Below the pieces are notes generated by a model that saw nothing but the letters and a program-made list of their open reading frames with translations, made no database searches and had not been told where the DNA came from. Below, one piece after another: positions 31,596 through 38,070 of a DNA stretch of 38,070 bases. The position numbers and the translations under genes are program-made. Position 1 is the first letter of the stretch. The number at the start of each line of letters is the position of its first letter. The DNA is from an uncultured Lachnospiraceae bacterium (GTDB taxonomy: Bacteria > Bacillota > Clostridia > Lachnospirales > Lachnospiraceae). The DNA is taken from positions 1 through 38,070 of the forward strand of contig ONEK01000021.1 in the NCBI GenBank assembly GCA_900316855.1. The letters run 5' to 3'.

Positions 31596-33553
31596 TTAGC
31601 CTGTAATTTCACAGGTCAGTCCGGCCTTTTCCAGGCGGTCATGGATGATGCCGGCACCCCTGTCGTCGGTATTGACCGCGGCGAGGAGGAGATGGTCCTC
31701 ATCCTCCACGCCGAGAAGGTCCAGCGGACGGATGAGAGGCTGCACCTTCTAGTCCATCTCCGTCAGGCTCCGCCCGTCCAGGCTGATCTTAAGCATCCTG
31801 TAGCCGGAAATATTCTCGTTCTTCATCTTGTTCATCAGGTCCAGACGCTTATGCAGCACTTCCTTCCGGAGGATATGCGTTCCTTCTATGTAGTTCTGGA
31901 CATAAATCTGCTTCTGGTAGGAGATCGCAGTCAGGATCAGGCTTCCGATCAGGCGGGACAGTACGAACAGCAGGTTCTGGTAATACATGGAGGTCTGCGT
32001 AAAGTCGGCGTCCCGGATGCAGATCATGGCGATCAGACGGTCATCCTGCTGGATAGGCGCGATATACATGGGCTCACCCGGAATCAGGTCCTGGTTGAAC
32101 CAGATATTGTTCTCGGTCAGCGTCTGCTTCACCCCGGGATGCTCGGAGAGACGGACCGAGCGGGGAATTTTATTGTAAATTTCCCGGGAGGCAACCTGAA
32201 GCCGCGCGGAGTCCCTGTTGCTTTCAAAGACGGAATAGATACTGATGGTTGTGTTCTGCAGGAGGTCCTCCATAACCGGAATAGCCTCCGCAAGGATTCG
32301 CGCAGGCTCTACGCTGGAGAGCCTCGTAAAGGCCTGGTACAGCTTGCCGAAACCGGTGCGGGAATTCTGAAGGTCTTCACGGTATTCGTTCTTTTTCTGC
32401 AGCAGCTGCTGGTAAAGCGTGCGCTGGCGGAAGTTCTGCCGGCGCTCGAAATCCCGTTCCTTTTCCGTAAGCGCCTGAATCTGGCGCTGGCGGCTGCGAA
32501 GATATCCCATCCCGGCGCCCAGCAGAATGTAGAGCAGGTAGGTGGACCAGTTGTCGGGATTATAGAACAGCATGGAGAAGGTTGCCACGCCGGCAGCATG
32601 CACGGTCCGGTACAGCAGCAGGCACTCAATGGCGCCCGCGAGGAATCCCGTCATGCCATCGCCCAGAAGGGCAATGACCATGATGTAGATAAATCTCAGA
32701 TCCACGGACTGCAGAAGCGGCAGGGACTGGAAGGAGCGGATCAGGAACTCGGTAAGCACTGCTCCGCCCGCCAGCAGCACAAGGGAGGAGAGCCCGGTGA
32801 GCACGGGATGATTGCCGGAGGCTTTGGAAAACCTTGTCAGCCAGGACGGGTTTACCAGCCTGGACCTTCCGTAAATGGCAAAGTGAGGATCGGAGAGAAG
32901 GTCCGATCCGGCCTTTACCCTGATCCTTCCCATCATGACATAGGCGGTCTCGTCCGGCTGATCATCGGAGTGAATGGCACGCAGGAAGCCGAGGAACGGC
33001 TCAATATCCGAGAACTTTGGCTCGGACCCCTCTTTCCATGGCAGGTCAGAGACCTCGGACCGGTTTTCCCGAAGTGCCAGGATGAAGTTGTCCGGGTCTT
33101 TGCGTTTAAAAGGTATGGAACGGTAAGGGTGCGGAGGATCGGCTGCTCCCTGCCCTCGAAGAGGCCGAGGATCTTCTGCATCTCCACAAGGGACTGCCGG
33201 CGCGGGGTTTCGTCCCGCTCGGCGGCAAGGTCGGGAATGCACAGGAAGACGTTCGCAACTTTATGCTGACTGGCAAGAGTCAGGATCCGGAACAGGTTTC
33301 CGGCTTCCATACAGTCGTCTGCCAGGGGATCAATCAGATCCGAAAGATACAGGATACCCGTGAAGTCATGTACCTCAAACAGACGGTCCCAGTCACGGTC
33401 GGAAGGGGATAGCTCGGTGGTCATGACATTGTGTCGTACAAAGCGGAAAAAGGATTCTCCCCTGGTGCAGATCACAATGGATTCACCGGGAAGATAATCC
33501 TCGATCGGAATTCCCTTTAATAAATTTGTGCGGCCGGTAATCAGAATTGCCAT
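31596..33553 (-). pseudogene. pelD: pelD, interrupted by a -1 frame change and an in-frame TAG
   Basis: The start at 33553 has GGAG 8 bases upstream. The first frame encodes an N-terminal Rossmann/SDR-like domain (MAILITGRTNLLKG...) up to LTVPYLLN near 33104, where coding moves to the -1 frame (RKDPDNFILALREN onward). That frame carries four transmembrane helices, a coiled coil and a GAF domain, then meets TAG at 31749-31751. Beyond it the same frame continues 50 codons to TAA 31596 with LIRPLDLLGVEDEDHLLL: the RxxD site and a degenerate GGDEF, where PelD binds c-di-GMP. Read through, the protein would be about 652 residues, the full Gram-positive PelD layout. Either the gene has decayed twice, the shift is programmed, or one change is an assembly error. 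The rest of the operon is intact. Confidence 0.85.
33058..33110 (-). promoter_or_regulatory. Slippery heptamer T_TTA_AAC with downstream stem-loop in pelD
   Basis: In the first pelD frame the codons CTT TTA AAC (33112-33104) contain T_TTA_AAC in the exact X_XXY_YYZ register for tandem -1 slippage. Five bases later GACC(C)GG (33098-33092) pairs with CCGGTC (33063-33058), enclosing an inner TCCTG/CGGGA stem. The codon entered after slippage is CGC at 33104, exactly where the downstream frame resumes. A 5-base spacer and a structured 3' element are the usual arrangement of programmed -1 sites; a one-base indel in the T/A run is the plain alternative. Confidence 0.6.
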
Positions 33554-33702
33554 GTCAGCGACTCCATAGTTTAACTCAGTTTAATTATTTTACACTTTTT
33601 CCTCCTTTGCAACTCTCCTGCCGGAACTACATGGGGATCCTGCTGGATAAGGAAAAGGTCGCGGACTTCCTGACCAGGTCACCAGGCCAGCAGCCAGTAT
33701 CC
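33554..33702 (-). promoter_or_regulatory. pel operon leader
   Basis: 149 bases between the ATPase stop and pelD. On the minus strand it contains AAAGGAGG (33608-33601), five A, then GTG TAA (33595-33590), a start codon directly followed by a stop, and next the direct repeat TTAAACT-GAG-TTAAACT before the pelD ribosome binding site. TAAAAT (33592-33587) could be a -10, though no -35 is convincing. No terminator for the upstream gene is seen. Confidence 0.4.
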
Positions 33703-35121
33703 TCAGCCGAACAGTTCCTCCGCTGTAATTACAGCCTGAAGATTCCCTGTGTATGAATTCTGTGCTGCTCCATATGGTGTGACAAGTACGGGATGAACCG
33801 CGTACCGGGTCCCCGTTGCGGTAATAAGGTCTGAGACCTTCCTTCTCAGATCATCATCAACCTTTGCAGTTACCCGGAACTTATTCGCCGAATATTTCAT
33901 TTCGCACAGATCAATCACCTGATCCCTGCGAACGATCATGAGATCGATCTGCGAGCCCCGGATCCCCCGTTCATTGTCTGCTTTGCACCGCCAGGAAAAC
34001 TCACTTGAGAGAACTCCGGCTATTCCCAGGGCCTGCTTTATCTGCGCCGTATGCTGCAGGCATACTCTCTCAAAAGCCAGCCCGCACCAGGCATTCACAG
34101 CAGAGGTATTAATCTGGTTACTCCAGAAATGTTCATCCGTTGGCTTCTTCTCCAGAAACTTAAAATAAAACAGTGTAAAATTGTCCATCAGCTGGTAGAC
34201 GCTGTTTCTCTGTTTCTTTCCGTACTCGCTGTACTTTCTGATAAAGCCGCAGCTCTCAAGCTCGTCGAGCCTTGTCGTAAAATTTCCGGAATCCGCCGCG
34301 CCGGTCTCCTTCAGCAGCTCTTCACGGGTCATTCCGGCCTTCTTATGCCCCAGTGCAGATACCACCCTGACATAAGGCTCAGGTCTTTTGAACAGTGAAG
34401 CAAACAGATAATCAAACTCCCGGTCCAGCAATGCCTCATGGGAAAAGAACATCTGATCAATGTTCTGGGGAAGGCTCAGCCCCTTCTTCAGAAAGCTCCA
34501 ATAATAGGGGACACCTCCCAGGATCATGTAGCACTCCAGAATCTGATGCCTGGACATCTTTATGTTCCGTGACCGGATATACTCCTCACACTCCCTGAGC
34601 GTGAACTGCTGCAGATTAATCCGGAAGGACAGACGGTTGTACAGTCCGCCCTTGTTGTGGACAATTTTGCTGAGCATCCAGGATGTGACGGATCCGCATA
34701 CAATCAGCAGTATGTCTTTCCTGGCCGAAGCCCAGCCGTTCCAGAACCCCTCGAGAGCCATGATAAGATCGCTTCCCCGCGTATCCATCCAGGACAGTTC
34801 ATCGAAGAAGATCACTTTCTTGCCGTCCGGTGCATTCCTGATCAGGTCCTTTAAAAGTTCAAAGGCTTCCATCCAGCATTTCGGCTCTTTATAATCCTGC
34901 AGACCATACTCCCGGAGTGACGCACTGAACGCGAATAGCTCCTCGCCGATACTGCCGTTATAATATCCGGTATGACTGAAGGCGAACTGTCCCTTGAACG
35001 TTTCCCGGATCAGACAGGTCTTGCCCACCCTCCGTCTTCCATAAACAGCCGCAAACCTGGATTCGTCTGCCTGGTACGCTTCCCGGAGCATCTCCTGTTC
35101 TTTTTTTCTTCCAATCAGCAT
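33703..35121 (-). CDS. AAA ATPase with DUF234 nuclease-like C-terminus
   Basis: 472 residues; ATG with GGAGG 7 bases upstream. Walker A is GRRRVGKT (28-35) and Walker B VIFFDELSWMD (103-113). A winged helix lies around 265-310 (KKAGMTREELLKETGAADSGNF, ELESCGFIRKYSEYGKK). The C-terminal GSQIDLMIVRRDQVIDLCEMKYS contains the D and E-x-K of a PD-(D/E)xK fold, i.e. DUF234. This is the archaeal-type ATPase family found scattered in Bacteria and Archaea, of unproved function. The upstream region has four GTTACCGCC boxes, suggesting tight control, perhaps by its own winged helix. Confidence 0.85.
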   Translation of the reverse strand: MLIGRKKEQEMLREAYQADESRFAAVYGRRRVGKTCLIRETFKGQFAFSHTGYYNGSIGEELFAFSASLREYGLQDYKEPKCWMEAFELLKDLIRNAPDGKKVIFFDELSWMDTRGSDLIMALEGFWNGWASARKDILLIVCGSVTSWMLSKIVHNKGGLYNRLSFRINLQQFTLRECEEYIRSRNIKMSRHQILECYMILGGVPYYWSFLKKGLSLPQNIDQMFFSHEALLDREFDYLFASLFKRPEPYVRVVSALGHKKAGMTREELLKETGAADSGNFTTRLDELESCGFIRKYSEYGKKQRNSVYQLMDNFTLFYFKFLEKKPTDEHFWSNQINTSAVNAWCGLAFERVCLQHTAQIKQALGIAGVLSSEFSWRCKADNERGIRGSQIDLMIVRRDQVIDLCEMKYSANKFRVTAKVDDDLRRKVSDLITATGTRYAVHPVLVTPYGAAQNSYTGNLQAVITAEELFG

Positions 35122-35166
35122 CCGGACACCTCCGTTCTCTCCTGCTCCCGTCAGGAACCGCTTAAT

Positions 35167-35254
35167 GGCGGTAACCTTATTTTAATATGGGTTACCGCCA
35201 GATACAATAGTATAAATCCGGCGATAACTCATTTTACAAAGTAGTTACCGCCGG
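35167..35254. promoter_or_regulatory. Two inverted pairs of GTTACCGCC boxes
   Basis: GGCGGTAACC (35167-35176) and GGTTACCGCC (35190-35199) form a perfect 10-bp dyad; CCGGCGATAACT (35218-35229) and AGTTACCGCCGG (35243-35254) form a second with one mismatch. The dyad centres are about 53 bp apart (five helical turns). They lie 45-130 bases before the ATPase start, where its promoter should be. Confidence 0.85.
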
Positions 35255-35266
35255 ATTCAGGGAGTG

Positions 35267-35482
35267 TCAGTATTCCTTCGTTATCTCTTCTATTCCGTAT
35301 CTTTCCTTAAATGACTGCAGCTCTGCAGCATTGCGGATCAGACAGACCTCTTCGAATCTTCCGGTATGGATGTCCCTGAAGCCGGCCACCTGCTCCCCAT
35401 TGCAGATACTGCAGCGAAGGACAGGGATCTTGTTCTCCCTGTCGTACGGCTCTGGTTTTGGTTTTCTCTTCTTGAAGAACAT
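35267..35482 (-). CDS. Small conserved protein with a CxxC knuckle
   Basis: 71 residues; GGAGG lies 10 bases before the ATG. It has a basic start (MFFKKRKPKPEPYDRENK), then VLRCSICNGEQVAGFRD and FEEVCLIRNAAELQSFKERYG. Only two Cys in CxxC plus one later Cys are present, so metal binding is possible but incomplete. Proteins of this pattern are common in Firmicutes genomes and often mislabelled as aspartate dehydrogenase; their role is unknown. It starts 70 bases after the pyrophosphohydrolase stop. Confidence 0.7.
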   Translation of the reverse strand: MFFKKRKPKPEPYDRENKIPVLRCSICNGEQVAGFRDIHTGRFEEVCLIRNAAELQSFKERYGIEEITKEY

Positions 35483-35490
35483 AATGTGCC

Positions 35491-35510
35491 AGCCTCCATC
35501 AGCAGGCAGC
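35491..35510. repeat. TGCCTGC hairpin element, imperfect copy 3
   Basis: GCCTCC-ATCA-GCAGGC matches the loop and right arm of the hairpins at 14624 and 28601, but one arm base is changed so that it forms GGAGG, the ribosome binding site of the 71-residue gene. Confidence 0.5.
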
Positions 35511-35552
35511 TAACAATCTCTGAAATGAGTTTCTTTCCGGGAGCTTACGCCA

Positions 35553-35876
35553 TCATAGCTCCGTATATTTCTTACTGTTTCCTTTTGCCCGCTCGACAGG
35601 ATACTTGGCTTCATTCTGATCAATTTTCCGGTTGACGATCGTGTCAAGGTCCACACCCAGCTTATCTGCAAGCAGAATGCAGTAATTGATCACATCCGCC
35701 AGCTCCTCTTCTGCACCCTGTCGTTTGAAATCTACAGATGACCATTGGAAGCATTCCAACAGTTCACCGGCTTCAATTGATATGGATTTCGCAAGATTCT
35801 CCGGAGAATGAAACTGGTCCCAGTCTCTGTCCTTCGTAAATTGGATTACTCTCCGAATAGTCGCATCACTGATCAT
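35553..35876 (-). CDS. MazG-like nucleotide pyrophosphohydrolase
   Basis: 107 residues from ATG 35876, fixed by AGAGGAGG 6 bases upstream; the in-frame TTG at 35909 that overlaps the previous stop is not needed. It has the all-alpha NTP pyrophosphatase pattern: RDWDQFHSPENLAKSISIEAGELLECFQW (the E-x2-E type helix EAGELLE) and EEELADVINYCILLADKLG (the E-x3-D helix). This is closest to the RS21-C6/dCTPase group, which hydrolyses (d)NTPs to monophosphates. It follows the DUF2075 gene by 29 bases, so the two are translated from one message. Confidence 0.85.
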   Translation of the reverse strand: MISDATIRRVIQFTKDRDWDQFHSPENLAKSISIEAGELLECFQWSSVDFKRQGAEEELADVINYCILLADKLGVDLDTIVNRKIDQNEAKYPVERAKGNSKKYTEL

Positions 35877-35905
35877 AGGCTGCCTCCTCTGTGAAAATTC
35901 GCTTT

Positions 35906-37726
35906 TCAATTGTTCCCTGTTTTGTTTATGCGGCTGGATGCCTGCAATAGCGCCTTTCGCAGTTCATCGTCAACCGCGTAGATGTAAAGTCCGTCGACGC
36001 CGCGTGTCATGAGAATATTGACTTCGTTCCGGATGAACTGCTCGCCGAAGGACTTCTTCTCCCCGTTCTCGAGCGTCCGCTGATTGGTCGCTTTATGATC
36101 CTCACTCTTTGTCGGGTCAATTACGATCCGTCCGTTTCTGAATGTCACCGAGGGGCCCAGAATGACTCCCGCATAATTCAGGTCCGATCCCTGAATGGTG
36201 AACGTCGATCCGATTTCCTCAATCGTGTACTCCTGTTCCGCCCACGACTGCGTCTTCAGTTTCCTCTGCTGTTCGCGGGTCAGGTGATGCTCGGCGGCAA
36301 AATCAATCTGCTTGTTCCAGGCCTTCTTCCAGTTCCCTACCGTGACATTCCAGTACCGGTCCCCATTGGCAGGCTTCTTTTTGTCGATATAAGGCCAGTC
36401 AAAGGTGGCCAGCATTCTTGATAATCTTGTTTTTTCATCTGCGGCTTTCTCCCTGATAGCCGCGTCAAGCCGGGCAGGATCATCAAAGATTTTTATTTCA
36501 TAATGATCATCGGCCGGAATGCGACGGATCACCTGACGATTGACAAAGTCATGAATCCAGTTGATCGTCTCCTGATTCCCGCGGATCCGGAACTGATTCG
36601 TCATCCGGAAATAATAGCTCCGCACTCGCGTCTTCAGGGATTGCTGATGCATTGCCTCATCCCTGAGCCTCCTGACGATATCCGGCGCCCAGTAATCCTG
36701 CGTATGCAGCTGCTGGTCAGGATCGAACATGATCACTGTCACCCGTGCAATCCTGCGGATATCTGTCAGCTGGTCTTTTCCGCGGTAGGACTGTTTGCCC
36801 TGCGTCCACAGAAGATGAGCCTCATCAATGAAGGCTACATCCACGGTTCTTTTTCCCAAATGCGTGTTGATGAATGACGTAGGCTTGCTGATAAATTTAT
36901 CCTCAGCACTGTGAAGGTCGATCTTCGCCGCGATCTGCTGATATACCGTCAGCTGCTCGTCATGGTTTACCAGAAGGTGGCAGTTATATTTCGGGGTTCT
37001 GCCATCGCCCTTTGTCTCAGTACAAAGATCGTAAAACATGCTGCTGTTCAGCACAGTTTTGCCGGTCCCTGCTTCTCCCTCCACGAAAACAAGCTGGCCC
37101 ATGGCATTATTCTGCAAGGCGTCATGGATAATCGCCAGGATTTGTGCCTTATCCTGCCGCTGGTTCTCTGTCAGCTTGTGGAATGGGGATGCCTTGAAAA
37201 TCGCTGCCTCTTCTATCAGGGTACGGTTTGGAAAAAGCCGGTCATCCTTCGCCTGCAGCTGGTCCCAGATCGTATTGAAGATGCTGATGAATTCATCTGA
37301 AGTGTAATACTCGCCCTGCTCATTCCCTCTCAGATTGCGGATATGCCTTACTGACGGAACCGAGCTCATGTACAGCATCAGGCGGTTCTCGATGTCCAGG
37401 GTGAGGGATTTGTTGAAATGCGGATGACCGATAATATACAGTCTGGCATTTTCCTGATTGATCATGCTGCTCTGCCAGCTGCCCTGTTCCCTTGCGCTTT
37501 CGAAATGCTGCTTCGTGCGCTGAATGATGTCGTTTGTTTCCCCGATGTATACCTCATACATGCCGCCATCAGGGCGGTCAGGACGGTTGTGAATATAGAC
37601 CGTAGGATACTTCAGCAGCAGCTCCCGTTCGGTATCGCTTGTACATTGACTCATCTGATCCTCAAGGAGCTTCAGCCCGGAATCCCCGTCCGGAATCTGA
37701 TATATGACAGCAGAATCTGTTGGCAT
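35906..37726 (-). CDS. GIY-YIG nuclease fused to DUF2075 (Schlafen-type) helicase-like domain
   Basis: 606 residues; ATG with AGGAGG 5 bases upstream. The N-terminal VYIHN...MYEVYIGETNDIIQRTKQH (43-74) is a GIY-YIG nuclease core, with R70 and H74 as candidate active-site residues. From about 190 a DUF2075 P-loop domain follows: FVEGEAGTGKTVLNSS, VAFIDEAHLLWTQG and, near the end, STFTIQGSDLNYAGVILGP and NILMTRGVDGLYIYA. DUF2075 is related to Schlafen and SF1-like helicases. A nuclease-helicase beside an NTP pyrophosphatase has the look of a defence unit, but this is inference. Three CATAACG boxes lie upstream. Confidence 0.85.
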   Translation of the reverse strand: MPTDSAVIYQIPDGDSGLKLLEDQMSQCTSDTERELLLKYPTVYIHNRPDRPDGGMYEVYIGETNDIIQRTKQHFESAREQGSWQSSMINQENARLYIIGHPHFNKSLTLDIENRLMLYMSSVPSVRHIRNLRGNEQGEYYTSDEFISIFNTIWDQLQAKDDRLFPNRTLIEEAAIFKASPFHKLTENQRQDKAQILAIIHDALQNNAMGQLVFVEGEAGTGKTVLNSSMFYDLCTETKGDGRTPKYNCHLLVNHDEQLTVYQQIAAKIDLHSAEDKFISKPTSFINTHLGKRTVDVAFIDEAHLLWTQGKQSYRGKDQLTDIRRIARVTVIMFDPDQQLHTQDYWAPDIVRRLRDEAMHQQSLKTRVRSYYFRMTNQFRIRGNQETINWIHDFVNRQVIRRIPADDHYEIKIFDDPARLDAAIREKAADEKTRLSRMLATFDWPYIDKKKPANGDRYWNVTVGNWKKAWNKQIDFAAEHHLTREQQRKLKTQSWAEQEYTIEEIGSTFTIQGSDLNYAGVILGPSVTFRNGRIVIDPTKSEDHKATNQRTLENGEKKSFGEQFIRNEVNILMTRGVDGLYIYAVDDELRKALLQASSRINKTGNN

Positions 37727-37988
37727 CTTTTCCTCCTGTTCCTCATCCAGTGAATCACCGGAAGGATCAGCACGTTATGAAATGGTGCTCCATAACGCGG
37801 CCCGATCCGTATGCAGGCACAAAATCTCTGATGGATCAATTTTACTACCAACGGACTGTGAAGCCATAAGCGTTATGATTTTTCGTCAGATGCTACAAAC
37901 TCCGTCAGTTCCTTTTGTGCTATTGTTGTTGCAGGCTGCAAGCCGGGAGGTGGATCGGAAATGAGATGGATCCTAAACTCTCCAAAAA
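37727..37988. promoter_or_regulatory. Upstream region of the DUF2075 gene with CATAACG boxes
   Basis: Within this gene-free stretch CGTTATG (37773-37779) and CATAACG (37791-37797) form a perfect 7-bp dyad, and another CGTTATG lies at 37871-37877. They may be operator sites. No convincing promoter hexamers are seen. Confidence 0.4.
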
Positions 37989-38070
37989 TTATACTCGGAC
38001 GCGGACAGCCCGAACCAGCGTATCAATGTCATCTTCTGAAACCTGAAGATCCTGCAGTATCTTCTTCTGC
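37989..38070 (-). CDS. C-terminal end of an unidentified gene (partial), possibly holin-like
   Basis: On the minus strand one frame is open from the window edge to TAA 37991-37989 and ends KKILQDLQVSEDDIDTLVRA. A helix followed by a DD-I-x-x-L-V helix recalls the tail of LLH-type phage holins, but 26 residues are too few to decide. Confidence 0.35.
   Translation of the reverse strand, partial: QKKILQDLQVSEDDIDTLVRAVRVRV

Noticed and set aside
31749..31751. TAG reassigned to an amino acid in this organism
   Set aside because: Cas6 (5239), the Can2-like protein (9657) and the SF2 helicase (11413) all end with TAG where their families end, so TAG is a normal stop here.

Overview
The window reads as a chromosomal stretch of an anaerobic, low-to-mid GC Bacillota (Clostridia / Lachnospiraceae-like). 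This is inferred from the strong AGGAGG-type ribosome binding sites, the Gram-positive pel operon order, a sortase-type wall protein, conjugative-element relics typical of Clostridia, and a type III CRISPR locus. Every convincing complete gene lies on the minus strand, so the window is best read from right to left; only a 78-base gene end at the left edge points right.

1-10.9 kb: a type III CRISPR-Cas island, most like III-D. In transcription order it has a CARF-nuclease of the Can2/Card1 type (9657-10820), a leader, a five-repeat array (9095-9429) with its own terminator, a two-helix membrane protein with a SAVED/CARF-like sensor (8311-9012), a small unidentified protein (7793-8170), a CARF-HEPN ribonuclease (6173-7720), Cas6, a compact Cas10 without HD domain, a short Cas7, Csx10, a tandem Cas7-Cas7 fusion and a 45-residue microprotein. 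The core genes overlap by 4 bases each. No cas1/cas2 and no separate small subunit are visible. The layout implies one Cas10 making cyclic oligoadenylate for three physically different effectors: RNase, nuclease and membrane protein.

10.9-17.5 kb: a glutaredoxin-like protein, an SF2 helicase fused to a degenerate nuclease-like N-terminus and a helix-turn-helix, an HD hydrolase, and a RecD2 helicase carrying a C-terminal DUF4186 domain. 17.6-19.7 kb: a secreted, wall-anchored protein. 19.7-22.8 kb: debris of a conjugative element, comprising a winged-helix protein, a DUF5697-type protein, the C-terminal stump of a VirB4-like ATPase, a scrambled copy of the neighbouring transporter's 3' end, and nine copies of a 13-bp palindrome phased at about 21-22 bp.

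22.9-25.5 kb: an ATPase / DUF4869 pair with its own terminator, then a DMT-family exporter behind a perfect 15-bp hairpin. 25.8-33.6 kb: a Gram-positive pel exopolysaccharide operon (pelD-pelE-pelA(DA)-pelF-pelG). pelD is broken or recoded twice: a -1 shift at a perfect U_UUA_AAC heptamer with a stem-loop downstream, and an in-frame TAG just before the RxxD site that would bind c-di-GMP. Four stem-loops separate the deacetylase gene from pelF.

33.7-38.07 kb: an AAA ATPase with a DUF234-type nuclease-like C-terminus behind an array of inverted GTTACCGCC boxes, a small zinc-ribbon-like protein, a MazG-like pyrophosphohydrolase coupled to a GIY-YIG-DUF2075 helicase-like protein, and the end of one more gene. 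The most unusual features are the multi-effector CRISPR island, the doubly interrupted pelD and the phased palindrome cluster.
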